Position numbers and translations under genes: made by a program
Notes under the pieces: model-generated
Databases searched by the model: none
What the model was told of the DNA's origin: nothing
Seen by the model: the letters and a program-made list of their open reading frames with translations, nothing else
Part shown: piece after piece, positions 24,188 to 36,320 of the stretch
Position numbering within the stretch: the first letter of the stretch is position 1
Layout: the number at the start of each line of letters is the position of its first letter
Assembly: GCF_028453695.1 (NCBI RefSeq)
Contig: NC_135772.1
Coordinates: forward strand, 12,834,001-12,898,000
Length of the DNA stretch: 64,000 bases
Source: Augochlora pura
Taxonomy: Eukaryota; Arthropoda; Insecta; Hymenoptera; Halictidae
Direction of reading: 5' to 3'

Positions 24188-24627
24188 ACTGGCTGTATCT
24201 TTTTCTCTTTATCTTTCACTCCTATTTCTTAAAGCTGGAAAACTATCGATAACTATCGATAATGCTGTCGACAGTTCTCTATACCTTTAAAAGTAGCATG
24301 AGAAATAATATAAAATTTGAAAGACCAGAAAGCTTAAAAAATTTTAGAGTCGTATAATAAAAGTACAATAATAAAATACAATATCATAAAAATAACTATA
24401 ACAGACCCTGCAAGTTATAAGGGTGGCAACATTCTTTTAGCACCAGTCTTGAACGCCTGTCGGATATTTTTAATAATGCTTTACTAAATAAAATTCAATG
24501 TAAAAAATAACTTTCGCTAACTATTAAAATAATTAAACAATACCACGATAATCAGATGGTAAGTGAATAGCTATTTACCAGACTGATTTTCGTATTCTGC
24601 TATCTGTTGATATTCAACACTCCCTAC

Positions 24628-24796
24628 ACCTTTCTCTCCCTCTCTCTCTCTTTTCCTTTCTGTTTTTCATTGTTTCACTTCCTCGCTCCCAATGTGCTGC
24701 CTTCTTCTCTATGCTCCTCTCTCCATCCCTTACTCCTTCTGCCACTCCCTCCATTTCTCTCTCACCCTCTTCTACTCCCTCCATTTCACTCTCCCG
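24628..24796. repeat. Long pyrimidine-rich tract with 30-bp internal repeat
   Basis: About 170 bases of mainly C and T. The string ACTCCCTCCATTTC recurs at 24744 and 24774, a 30-base period. The 160-codon frame over it (Ser/Leu/Pro-rich) is low complexity and is not called as a gene. Confidence 0.75.
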
Positions 24797-25099
24797 CGGG
24801 CACAGGCCGGTCTCATCCTCGCATTTGCATAACCCATATTTCTTCCTTCATTACCATTATTACGAGTATTTCGGCATTGTGCATCGAACATAATGCGGAC
24901 CGTCGGTGTCCCGTTGACATTTGCATCCCGACAAAGAGAGCATTCACGCCTCTCGATGACACCCTCGAAATTCTACGCCCAAGAGACCGCTGGATACCGA
25001 GTATCCGGGCGAGGACTAGATTGAGGACGAGGACAAGGATGAGAGGACGAATATATATACATATCACACATTATCGAACGTCTCCGTGATACGTTTGTC

Positions 25100-26600
25100 T
25101 CGGCCGAATACGGTCCACCAGCGCACCTGATGTATAGAATCAGTCTCGAGAGGAAGCATAAGAGGATTGTGGACTTCCCGTCTATGACGCAACGTGATTT
25201 AACCGATTCTTGAAAGTTTCGAGATACTCGAGATTTTCGAGAAATTGTTGACCTGTAACCCTTGCACGCGCAACTGGAAGAACCCGGTTCTCCGTATCTT
25301 CTTTAATCATTTTTTTATTAATTCTCGATAAAATATCGCCATATCGAATTATTTACCGAAATTGAAAAATTAATTTTTCGAAATAATTATTTTAAAGAAT
25401 GGAAAAGCGAAGTAATGCATTTAAATAATTCGTTTATGGGCCGATGGGTCGACAGGGAAAATATTAAAGCGTGAAAGCTTCACTTTTATTGAATTATTAA
25501 TATTACATATTTTTTACTTGGAAATGGCCATTGAAAATGTTCGACAATTTTTTTCGCGATTATATTTCCCATAGATTCGAGGAGCGAAGCTTCCTTTGTT
25601 CGAGGACGCCTTGAAATTTGATATACGATTTTTTTAGAGGGTCGGAATTGAGCTTTGAATGGAAGGTGTACTGTTAACTTGATAGTAATATGAGGTGCGC
25701 GAGGATTTTCAAAGGTTTTCACTTGCTCCCCATTTCTGTTTTATGAAATGTCCAGTAAAACATGATGTCAGGAAATATGTATACGTGTATACTATTTAGT
25801 GACATCGTATTCCCTTTTAACTAGGAGTATACAATTTTGATTATATTAGTGCACAGCGCATCTGAGAATTCAATAATGTATTTATCTGTTAATGAAATTA
25901 GCAATATTATTCGCGCAAACGTAGGAAAATGTATAAAAGCAGAATTTAATGATAACTTTATCAATACATTAATTTTCTCACGTCGATTTCAACTAAAATA
26001 TATCTCGCTAAATTTCGCTTCGTTACTAATAGAAAAAAATTAATGGAGTTTCGTCAATTTTGTATTTGGAACGTGACTTGATATTCGTTTAATACTATAA
26101 CAATATTATTTAACACATTGCTTCCGCTTATTTACTAAAATAGCAACAACCTCAAATTGTAATAGTTTCGATAAACAACAGTATGTAAAAATAACAGTTC
26201 CTTTTAAAACCTTGTTTTACTAGTCAAATGTGTAAAAACTGTCAGGTTATTAAGTTGATTTATGACACTGACAAATACTTAAAAAGGTCATTCTAAACGA
26301 TAAAGGATTAAATGCTACGATATAGATCGACTTCTATTTTCCATCTCTATTCAATTGAAACAGTGTGTCCTTCGAGCAGTGAGACTTAATTAAAATGTAG
26401 ATTTCATCAAAATTTCCAGTAGCGCCGTTCCTCTTGTGCTTGCAATCTGGTAGCGTACAGTTTCTTCAATTTGCAATTTAAATGAATAGAATAGAAAGAT
26501 ATTAATATTCTTCGTGCACTAAATTGCACCTGGAAACTTATTAAAAATAACGAATAATTTTCTCAGAATTCTAAAAATCTTTCCTCAACCTTTATTTATT
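25100..26600. other. AT-rich region, no gene seen
   Basis: A GTAACCCTTGCACGCG string near 25255 vaguely resembles the family A/B termini but lacks TTAA and a partner. A TTAACACATTGCTTCC motif near 26111 may be another worn terminus. Confidence 0.4.
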
Positions 26601-26607
26601 ATTTCAT

Positions 26608-26612
26608 TAATA

Positions 26613-26657
<45 letters not shown>
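26608..26657. repeat. (TAA)n microsatellite
   Basis: About 50 bases of near-perfect AAT/TAA trinucleotide repeats, lying directly upstream of an R1 repeat copy. Confidence 0.9.
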
Positions 26658-26698
26658 TAAGAATAACCTAAGAATACTATAAGAACACCATAATAACA

Positions 26699-26838
26699 TA
26701 TGAAATAAATTTAGTATAACATTTTTTTAAAGTTTGTTCACCTTTATAAAGAATTTACATAGTTGTTGTCTATTCTTCTACCGTAGTTGCCTTCATCGCA
26801 GAAAATGTTTACAAACATTGATAATGGCAAATTATTCC
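26699..26838 (+). repeat. Interspersed repeat R1, copy 2
   Basis: ATGAAATAAATTTAGTATAAC, the TTTGTTCACCTTTATAAA block, the CTATTCTTCTACCGTAGTTG block and AATGTTTACAAACATTGATAA all align in order with 43990-44158. The 5' part of the family is missing here and is replaced by the (TAA)n microsatellite. Confidence 0.7.
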
Positions 26839-26879
26839 GTTTACTATATAGTTCGCTACAATTAATGTTTACAAACATT
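26804..26879. repeat. Two identical 16-bp palindromes 60 bp apart
   Basis: AATGTTTACAAACATT occurs at 26804-26819 and again at 26864-26879. Each is a perfect palindrome. The first belongs to the R1 repeat, and a near-copy lies in the R1 copy at about 44130. Confidence 0.85.
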
Positions 26880-27014
26880 ATGTCGAAAGCAAAGCTTTGG
26901 ATAAAAAAATATTATATCGAATTCGTTTCTTATACTGTTATAAAATGTTACGTAAAACACATTGTTATATCAGGAACACAAGATAAACTTATTTTTATTT
27001 TAGCCACTGTATAG

Positions 27015-29045
27015 AACAGATCTGATAATCGACGATCTTCGCGTCTACGTCAGAGTTTGCTAGCTTCGCCGATAACACCAGCAAACTAAATCGACAGACT
27101 CTATCCCTTTCAGCCGTTTTTTGCTTTCGCAATCTTCCGCTCTCATCTCAGCCGTCGAATGCTTTCTCGGTAGATCGACCTTAAGATCATTCGAATGATA
27201 AGAAGCAAAATTCTAAATACAAGAGAATATTTAGATACCGAGAACGGCCGATCCCTCGTGACCGGAATGAGCGCATTAGATCTGTGCCATTGTGACAGAC
27301 GTTCCGAACAGGATGGGAGGACAATCTGCATGCGAGTCCGCGAGTCCGAACAACAAAGCCATACACGAACCGAAATCTTATTAGGCGAGTTTCCGTCGCG
27401 AACGCGAAGGCCGCCTCGGCGACGGCACACGATGCCGGTATGGATTACGTATCTCTGCTTCCTATCGAGGATAAAATCGCGTCCTCGTGTTGTCTACATG
27501 ACGTCGTTGATATACGAACCGCGCGGGCCCACGTGTTCGTGGGGCCCCCGAAGGCCCGGCGTTTTCATTCGGATCGGCAACAACGGCAATAGCAACAACA
27601 ACACGCGATTCCGCTGCGAGCGGACACGCAACAACGAGCTACGCAACGGATCGTCCATATGTCGGGATAGACTATGATTCAACTTGGAATATATTATTGT
27701 GCTCGCAGGAATTTCATGTAACGATAGCGGAGCTCGATATCGTGTTGCGGCCTGTCCGCCTTGTAATTACCCGCGAAGCTTGTAAACCCAATAAACGATT
27801 GCCGCGGCCTTCCAGAGATCGAACGTTCAATCGGCCCCCATCGTTTCGCAGCCTCTGGATTTCGTAGCGACATTAATTGCTGGCGAAGCTCTCCGGACCA
27901 ATTATCGCTTCGGGAGCAACTTCGGAGTCGCGAGTCGCTGTACTCTATAGGAGGAACATTTCTTTGCCGGTCTTGTCGGTTGCAAACGCTGCAAAAGAAA
28001 CATCGCGCAGGAAACTTCACCGTATCGGCGCTGTGTTATTAATTTACGAAATAAAAGTTCAGTCGGCTATCATCGAGCAACGGTCGAACGAAGTTCGTCG
28101 TCAGTTTTCCAAAGATGAGCAAAATTTTTGCTAACAATACTTTTGATTGCTAGAAACGTTTTTCATTAAAGTGGATTAATTTTACCTTGAACACTATACA
28201 TCTAAAGTTTGTTTGTCCTGTTCAATTAACTAGGACTGCAATTCTTCCACGAAGGGAATCATCATTTTTAAGTGGGAGTCACAAAAGCAGCAAACCTTAA
28301 TGTTCGAAATTGGATATGTTTTTAAATCCAAGGAATTGTCATTTAAGTCGTCGCAACATCCGAATTCGAGATCGTTTCGCCGAACGTACGCAGTAGCAAA
28401 GGGTCGGGTTTGTACCGCACCCGTAATAGCATTTAACTTTGCGGCACGCTCATTTGCGCGCACACGGCAAGGGAGCACGCGTCGGAATGTCTGGATGCGT
28501 GATGATTCGAGCGGGCAACTCATTATTTTACAGGCGTTGAGTCCGTTTACGTAGCTCGCCACCGCACCGCTAATTCGTCTTATTACCCGGAAACGTTTTA
28601 CGGGGCGTGCCCGATTGACACGCTAAAATTCACCGGGCGAAAGCGCGCCCGGGCCCCGAACGCGACAGATCCCCAGCCGGTCCTGTTATTACCGGATACC
28701 ACGCGTGTAATCCGAAGTTACTTATACCTCGTTATCCCCATATGTTAGATTATAATATCAGTTTACCGAACGGTGTTTGATACGCACAATACGACACGCG
28801 CGCGCGCGCGCGCGAGCGCGACAGTTGCATAACACCGTAACGCGACGACTAAATTTAGGACGCTAATGCCCGACGGTGTTAATTAATGAATGTCTACGGA
28901 CCAGATGCGTCGTGTGCATTAACCGGTTATCGTACCTACTTTATTAGCGTCGCGCCCCGGCACAAAGACAGGCCCCGTCGCGTTGAACGCGCACGAAATT
29001 TCACGAAATTGAATTTCCCGCGGTTGGAGCAGAACAACTACGAAC
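27015..29045. other. GC/CpG-rich region without a recognisable gene
   Basis: The plus frame at 27195-27677 (160 codons) and others overlap freely on both strands. Part of the 160-codon frame is an Asn/Gly run from a CAACAA-type repeat near 27570-27640. No domain, signal peptide or consistent splice pattern was recognised. Confidence 0.4.
28794..28820. repeat. (CG)n dinucleotide repeat
   Basis: About 26 bases of alternating C and G, interrupted once by an A near the end. Long CpG runs survive only where germline CpG methylation decay is weak. Confidence 0.85.
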
Positions 29046-30025
29046 ACTTGGTCTTTTGACCCATACCCTGCGGGATAATTAAATCTACATTTTTATATTT
29101 TTACAGCATTAACGTTAAACGATATTTATTTTACCCATTTTTATCAATCTCAAAAGATATGTAATATTTAAAAAATTATATAATAATGTTAGAGTTTACA
29201 TATTGAATTTCGCTCTCTAATTTTGTTAAATAATGTTTTCGAGAATTACAAATACACAGACTTTAAATATAAATAATTGAAACATTCTTTGTATATTTCT
29301 TTAACGTTAAAACATCGTTGAATATCACCGCTCATTTAATGTTCACATTTTGAATAATTTGATTTCAATATCCGAAACGGAAGACGTTTATGCAGGCTAT
29401 GAAATTAATTGTAGATCGGATTTTGTTCTTTATCGTTCGTGAAAGGTATTCAACGCGGAGTTAGCCAAAATCAAGAACAGATTTGTCGCGATTCAGTTGT
29501 GAAACGGCTATTCATAAAAGCAGTCATCTCTGATCGAGATACTCTTCGCTGAATGGGTTAAATAAGGCACACGTAACGTCAAACATCTGTTATGCATCGC
29601 TGCGTAACCACGGACGGACGTATCACGAATTTTTTTCTGGTTGCCAGCAGAAGATTAATTCCGCGCGTGGCTTTCGATATTATCGATGAAACCATCAGTA
29701 ACGCACCGCTGCTTCATAGTAATCCCTTGCATACAATAAAGACTGGTTGTCATTATTCCCGGTACACTATTATTCCGATGTAACGTGCGCCAAACAATTT
29801 AATAACAACGATCGTTCCAGTTTTCAACAATCGGGCAAATTTTCCTCTGCGATTTGCTCGTCTCTGTGGAGTTGCACTCGGATGCGACGAATTTTAATCC
29901 TTTATGTAACGGATTATGTCATACGTAGTTTCTACCGCAAACCCGATACTACGTATTTCAAAGGAAGTAATATCTGTGTCACGTACAAATCGTAGTAATT
30001 GAGACGTAAACATAGATTAAGATTT
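29046..30025. other. AT-rich spacer
   Basis: A GAATGGGTTAA terminus-like motif ends at 29561, without a partner. Nothing else was seen. Confidence 0.4.
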
Positions 30026-30205
30026 TTAACCCTTTACTCTCGAAGACATTTTAACTGTAAATCTGAAATAATTCTCCTGGCTCGGTGCTATTTTTATTCC
30101 ATGTAATAAAATGCATTTTTATGCACACGAAATTGATTCTTCTGACCCATATGTTTGAACAATTTTAGTGGTGCCTCAGATTCGCCACTCGCGTGCAAAG
30201 GTTTA
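30026..30205 (+). mobile_element. TTAA-flanked MITE, family A, copy 3
   Basis: This 180-bp element is bounded by TTAA (30026-30029 and 30202-30205). The left end TTAACCCTTTACTCTCGAAG and right end CACTCGCGTGCAAAGGTTTAA-like form imperfect inverted repeats. GGTGCCTCAG before the right end and the CATTTTAACTGTAAATCTGA block after the left end match copy 2 at 7637-7877. It is shorter than copy 2 through internal loss. Confidence 0.72.
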
Positions 30206-31381
30206 ATTAAATGTGGTGGAATATTGCGTATCTTATACGAGAGACACTTTTTAAAACGAAATTTTTAGAAATTTCGGTCGACCTCGATATGTGAATGGTA
30301 TGCGAGATTTTTAAAAACGTCGCCGTAATGAAAGGACAAACTGTCAGGAACAGAATACAAGTAATGGCTGCATGACCTGAAAAATAAATGATTTCCAGAT
30401 CGCGTCAGAGGCAGGCAGCGTGCACGTATACTTTTTTGTTTAAAACGTGTACTCGTATAACAAATACGCGCTCGATTCTTCTCAGTTTATATCTCTATTG
30501 TCAAACATTTTCGGAAACAGATTGTTTCATTATTTTAGAATATACCGTTCGTATTATATTCTAACAAAATTTTTCAAATAAAATAAAGTACGTTTTCATC
30601 GAAAACACATTTCGTCAGATTTCAAGTTCAACTTTTTAAAGCAGAAATATCTGTAATTTGTTTAAAAGATCGTTCTAGTTACAGCCTGGTAGACTGAACC
30701 ATCTATCATCTAAACAAAAAATTGAGGTCATTTAATTCTGAACAAGTAATTCCGTTTTAAAAGGAGCTCCAATACTTTCGTCATCGATTGTATATGTTCA
30801 CATTTCAATGGTCTTCAATTGACCCGCATAATCGACGATAGTTCTTTGTTGCGAGTAAAACGGTTGTAAGCAAGCCTATCAGCCTTTCGGTCATCGTGTA
30901 AAACAGATTGAATAAATTGATCTGTTATCAGCTACAATATTGCAGTAACAAAAATAACTTGCTCCATTTAAGAAATAATCTTGAAACGGAGCAGCTGTTA
31001 AAATATCATATTTTTCAAAATAATACATATTACATGTATGAATAGAAAAAGTAAAAAATATATACTATATTATTATAATAATATTATAATTGTCAATATA
31101 ATTATTCGATATTGTTTCGACCAAATATTTTGTCGCATAAATTCTTCGTAACGTTGAAGGGTAATAAAGATATTGCCTTGTCCAATCTTAAATGACTCGA
31201 TCGCATGCCCCACTCTCTGTACATATACAACCGAGTGTACCGTTCCATTTAATTTAGTTCCGCCGAATCTGTTGGTTGGTCGGCCCGGAATCAGTACAGT
31301 GAACGAAACGGAAAGGGTAAGAAATAAAAAAAAAAAAAGAAAGAAAAATAAAACTGGATCGCGTGAAGTGAGTCGCCGACA
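30206..31381. other. AT-rich spacer with A-rich simple repeat
   Basis: A 26-base A-rich tract (A runs broken by G) lies at about 31326-31352. No gene or element was recognised. Confidence 0.45.
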
Positions 31382-31485
31382 ATGATGATCCCTGGGGTTG
31401 TTGCAGCGGATGATGATGCATGACTCACAAAGTGCCCACTGTGCTGTACACCCCGTCGATTATCATTACCGTATGACTACAATGG
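31382..31485. repeat. Duplicated ~100-bp module, copy 1
   Basis: It starts ATGATGATC and contains TGACTCACAAAGTGCCCACT (core 31421-31442), then ACACC, CGATTA and, further on, CCAGTG. It aligns along its length with 32598-32705. A 2-base length difference between ATGATGATC and the core breaks any shared reading frame across that part. TGACTCA at the core start is an AP-1-type site. The function is unknown. Confidence 0.6.
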
Positions 31486-32159
31486 GACCAGTGACCAGTT
31501 CCTAGCGTTCGTTGCGTAATGGACCTCATATTTCACGTACGAAAACGCAATAACGTAAATAAATCAGGAACGCTTTTGCATTCTACAGACGGCTTACTGC
31601 GCCCGTAGAATACGCTTCTACTACACGACACACAACCACGCGCGCTTCAAGTTTACAAGATATTTTGATTTTGATGAATACGCCGCGGCCGAAATAGAAT
31701 ACAAGCGATATATAACGGAGCTTTTTGTTTCTTAGTTCCTCTAAATTTTTATGTTAGATATTGTTCAACGTAAGAATTTACATTAATATTTCAAATGCCT
31801 CGGTATTCCACTTTTGGTAGTAGTTAATTAATTGTAGATTGTTAATCAATTTAATCAGTATCTGGGTTATGCAGAAAAATTATATATAAAAATTAATAAA
31901 ATGATAATAGTGCGATAAATAATATTTTAATAATCACAGAAAATAATTAACGTCATTTGGTTCGTTTCATTCGAAATACTTGAAGACCATATTCGCCGAA
32001 TAGCAAATGAAATTAACTCTTTCCCAGATTAAAATAAGCTGCTTTTTAATCGATTGTTAAACTTGCTACGCGTTAACATACTCATTTATAAAATAATAGA
32101 AATTTCATTACAAACAATTACCAATAAGTGAAGTTAATTTAATTATCAGTATTAATTAA

Positions 32160-33020
32160 ATTAAAGGATTAATTCGGGGGATAACAGCATCGCAGAAAAC
32201 TGCGAAAGCGCGCAACACGAGAGTGCCAATAAATACACAATAAATGTGCTACACCATGGAACAGTGCAGGACAGTTGAGGGGATCGCTCGGATCCCAGTC
32301 ATTAAATCTCTAAAAGCAGGTATAATTGCGTCGACCGCCGACGATTGAATCGGACCACGTTTCCGGGCCGATTCATCGTAAACGGAGCGAAAGAGATAAA
32401 AATGTGAAGAAAATCGAGCCGCGCGGCCGAGTGACACACGGCCCGGCCCAGCATCCCATCGCGTTGTTATTTGAATAACAATCGGTCACTCTCGAGCGTC
32501 CGGCAAGCCGGACGGTAAAAACTTGAGGAAAAAAAAAATGTTGATAGCCGTTCGGATAGCATAGGATAACAGCGGAGGCTCGCCGCAGGGGTCGTCGTCG
32601 ATGATGATCTCAAGAGGGGTGGCACCGGTGGATGACGCGCGTGACTCACAAAGTGCCCACTGTCCCGCACACCCTGCCGATTACACCATTGTGGAAGCCA
32701 GTGGCGAGGAAAGGGAGGCACGCCGCTCATTCGGCGTCCCTTGCCGGCATTATGCCAACGCTTCCGTATGCGACGGAATTGCGGTTACGGTGTACGACTC
32801 CATTCAGGAAGATTACGTGCTCGATAACGTCTGTTTTGTGCAAACATGACTCCCCGGCCAAGCTATAATCGGATTGATTTAATAAAGCGTGCGCGGCACG
32901 GGATCACGTTGGAAGACGACGCGTTAACGCGGTCACCATTTGCGACTTTAAGGCCTGTTGCGGACACGCGTGCGTGGTATTCACGCGCGGCGACGCGCGC
33001 TGTTCTCGAATCCTAGAAAC
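32160..33020. other. GC-rich block containing module copy 2
   Basis: It carries a plus-strand frame (32601-32849, 82 codons) spanning the duplicated module and reading on without stops. The frame has a fairly coding-like mix of codons but no recognised domain, and the corresponding frame in module copy 1 is interrupted. Confidence 0.35.
32598..32705. repeat. Duplicated ~100-bp module, copy 2
   Basis: It begins with ATGATGATC and holds the 22-base core at 32642-32663 identical to 31421-31442, followed by the same order of ACACC, CGATTA and CCAGTG blocks. In both copies CACTG in the core can pair with CAGTG downstream, so a conserved stem is possible. Confidence 0.6.
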
Positions 33021-33133
33021 GTGACCAGCGCGGCGTTGATTGTTAAACGAGACCGGAATGAGTGTCAGAGACCTCTTGAAGTAAAGAGAATGAATTGGTG
33101 CGATACCGGTACAGTTACAGTTCCAATTGAAAC

Positions 33134-33170
33134 ATTGACAGAGAGAGTGAGAGAGAGAAAGAGAGAGATG
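33134..33170. repeat. (GA)n microsatellite
   Basis: Imperfect GAGAGAG units interrupted by single T and A residues. Confidence 0.85.
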
Positions 33171-36100
33171 CATCTTTTTGTTCATTTTAAACGGCGTTTA
33201 AGATACCTAGCATTGATGTCCTTATGTTGTTCTCCTTAGTTAAATTATCTAAACTATCATTACAAAGCATCCAAAAAATGGTGCTTTAAATTATTAAAAT
33301 CATTTTTACATAAGTGGGAACAAATTGGTAAAATTGCATTTGGAATTCTATGAGGTATTTGTTTTTCCCTAAAAAGTGAAAGGCACGTGGCGTTCGAAAT
33401 ATTTGAAAATATCCTGACTAGTGGCGAATTATTTATCGTTATATGTGTTAAAATTATTGATTTTAACTAACGATAGTAGTATGGTGGGGTATAGACGAAA
33501 ACAGTCACATAGCGATGTTTGAGTGACAATTATAGCGTGAACATCACTGAATCAGTTTCGCGAAATGAGCGCAAATGTAACATATTCAGTGCAAAGGCTA
33601 TAACTATTTTTAGCAAATATTTTACCCAATCCTGTGAAATGGATGGTCTTTGTAAAAGTAGTCGTCGAACGTGTGAGTTGGTAACAAAATAAAGTACAAA
33701 GTGTTACAACATTCTTTCAAAATTCTTGTTAATACTTTTATTTTATACGTTTACCTCGATGCACATATTTGTCATATATATATTTGTCGTACATTGTGCG
33801 ACCACGCAAAACGCGCGCGTGCATCCGCCTAAAACCGCCTTTTGCATCATGCGCCGTATGCACCTAATCGCGCGCTGGTCGATTCGAACGGTCAACAGCT
33901 CGACTTAGGCTCGGACAATGTGGGATGTCGGCTTTGCCCCGATCGCTCATTATTCTTTGACTTGACTTTGTTCGAAAGAAGAATGGTCTGCTCTACTACG
34001 AGGATGGTTGCTGGCTATGCACGCCGCGCGTCCGTACGTACGGGAGAGGTTGATGTCCAGCGGTGATATGTTTTACAATGGAATCGCAGGATTGTGTAAA
34101 CACGGCCATGACGAGCCGGCGAAATCCGGTGAAAAATATTTTGTAGACTGTTGGGTCTCGGCGTTGGACGTTCTTATTGACAATGGAAATCCGGATTAAC
34201 GCGGAGATATAGCACTGCAAATAATAGTGGACTGGTTGTTGGCGAAGGACGGTGCAACGAGAAACATTGGCAATGTTTATTCAGAATTTTACGGATGGAT
34301 CGAATCGAGAGAAACGAACGAACTTTCTGCTTTGAAAATGTGGAGGAAGGAATGTTGTCAAGCAATAGGTTATGTGCAAAAAGAGTGTCCATGTTTGCTA
34401 TTTTCCAAAAAAGAATATCAAATAATCTTCGTGCGTTTAATTCATTATTTTAATAATACGAGATATACCGCTATAACAATTTTATCATAAAAATTATCGA
34501 GAGACGAAATAAAATGTCTAAACTATTTTCGAATCTTGCAATCAATATACATTTTGTATATCAATCTGCTGTTTAACAATATTTAGAACGAATTCTCAAA
34601 TTCCTCTGAGAAATATACATTTCGTAATCAAAGGGTTAAAAACGCTCCTTACACAGTTTCTAGAAAATATGATTTTCAAGAAATGTTTACCTTCGACCAA
34701 GCAGATTTTGAAATATGAAAGTTCAAATTTTAAATTGAGTTAGCCACAGCTACAGTTGAGTAGGTGGCAAAGCTTTCCGCAGTTCTTTCTCAGCGGGGGT
34801 CTTTGATAAGACCGGCAGATTATCACCCGGATTAATGTTATCCGTCCTTTCCTCAAATGATTCACGTTATACGTTTGGTTGGCTTGTTTATCCTCGGTTA
34901 GCATTCGCTTATATAACAAGACTTTTTCGGGATGGATTTCCCCGTAATTCGGTAAGAATTGGACGGTTTTATCGTGCAGCTGCGGTTGTTACTTCCGCCT
35001 GGATTAACAAATTTGCATCTGTTTTCCCCCATTGTAAGCGTATGCCAGTCAGCGAGATAAACGATTTCATGAAGCTACAGTAAGAACAGGCAAGATCGTT
35101 GGCAGTGTAAATTAATAGTTCACGTAAAACATGATGAATAACGCGAGGTATGAGCAAGAAAATGCAAGTACGTGTCATTGTTCTATAGATATGGTAGTAC
35201 TCGTTACTACGGAGTGACCAATTATTATGGTTTTAGTTTGATTTCGATTATAATTGCCAAATTTCTCAAATAATATTTATATCATTTTTTTTATTAAAAA
35301 AGAAGTAAAATAAATTATATTTATCGAATAATGCGTATTAACTTTTTGTATTAAGAAATGAATAAAAGAATACAAAAATTTATTCCACGGTCCTGCTTCG
35401 CTACCTTATTTACCATAATTTTGGTAAATTCAAAGTGCGCGAAAAAGTAAGGCAACGCGAACCATTTGCGTCCAATGCAATGTTTTTAAGCAGCGAATAA
35501 CCAAAAAGTAGTGGAAAAATTAAATTGCTCGAAACTCTTGCTGGAGTCCTTCGTCATCCGGCCATGCTTGAAAATGGCTAACTTTTCAAATTACCCAAGT
35601 TCTCCTATGAACTCCTAAGATTAGTATCATTCTCCTACACTTTGTCCTTAGTATAACATGAGTACTTTCCGCGTCATGAGATATTATTTCTAACGTTGCT
35701 GTATCATCTAATACAATTTTTTGCTCAATTGAAAGGAAAGTTTATTTGAATAAAAGATTAAAAGAGCCGTGAGCACGTATTTGAGACACGTGGTTTTTAT
35801 ATAATATTATATTGTATATTAGGCATTGAGTTGGGCGAATCCACATGACCGGATTCTAACCGCTGACGCGAAGCATGTTGCCTCTATAAAATCAATGGGG
35901 GTAGGATTTATCGTCGTCGATTGACCTGGCACGGGGGAAAACGTGAAAAAATGTGAAATTTGTTATCTCCAGCAATAAATGACCGTAGGAAATTCAAAAC
36001 CAAGACGAGAAAATCTGTTATCTCGCCGGCGGCGCATCCACGCGGTAAATCAATTTTACACATCTTCGATTATTCGATTTCTCTCCGCGAATAGTTCGAA

Positions 36101-36230
36101 CTAAATCACCGATTTTATTGCGGCGGTCCGAGAGCAATAGGTATCTACACAGTTGATCCATCGGCGCTTATAGCATTCCAATCACGATCGTTTCACACAC
36201 CGTGGTCTCGTGCCGATTCGTGAACGAGTT
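33171..36230. other. Region without a recognisable gene
   Basis: Frames of 60-87 codons only. A terminus-like CAAAGGGTTAA ends at 34639 with no partner. A small TTTACCA/TGGTAAA inverted repeat lies near 35408-35427. Confidence 0.4.
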
Positions 36231-36235
36231 TACGA

Positions 36236-36320
36236 CCTCGTTTCTTTCTCCTTCCCTTTCTCTATTATCCTTTTCTCTTTTCTTCTCTTTCTCTCTCTCT
36301 CTCTCTCTCTCTTCTTCTGC
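36236..36320. repeat. Pyrimidine tract ending in (CT)n
   Basis: About 85 bases of T and C with a (CT) run of about 12 units near 36290-36312. The complementary strand encodes an Arg-Glu repeat in a chance frame. Confidence 0.85.

Noticed and set aside
24607..25089. 160-codon plus-strand open frame
   Set aside because: Its first half is a translation of a CT-rich low-complexity tract (Ser, Leu, Pro, Phe runs), and the rest has no recognisable domain.
27195..27677. 160-codon plus-strand open frame
   Set aside because: GC-rich block with competing frames on the other strand; the Gly-Asn run is a CAACAA-type repeat; no domain or splice logic.
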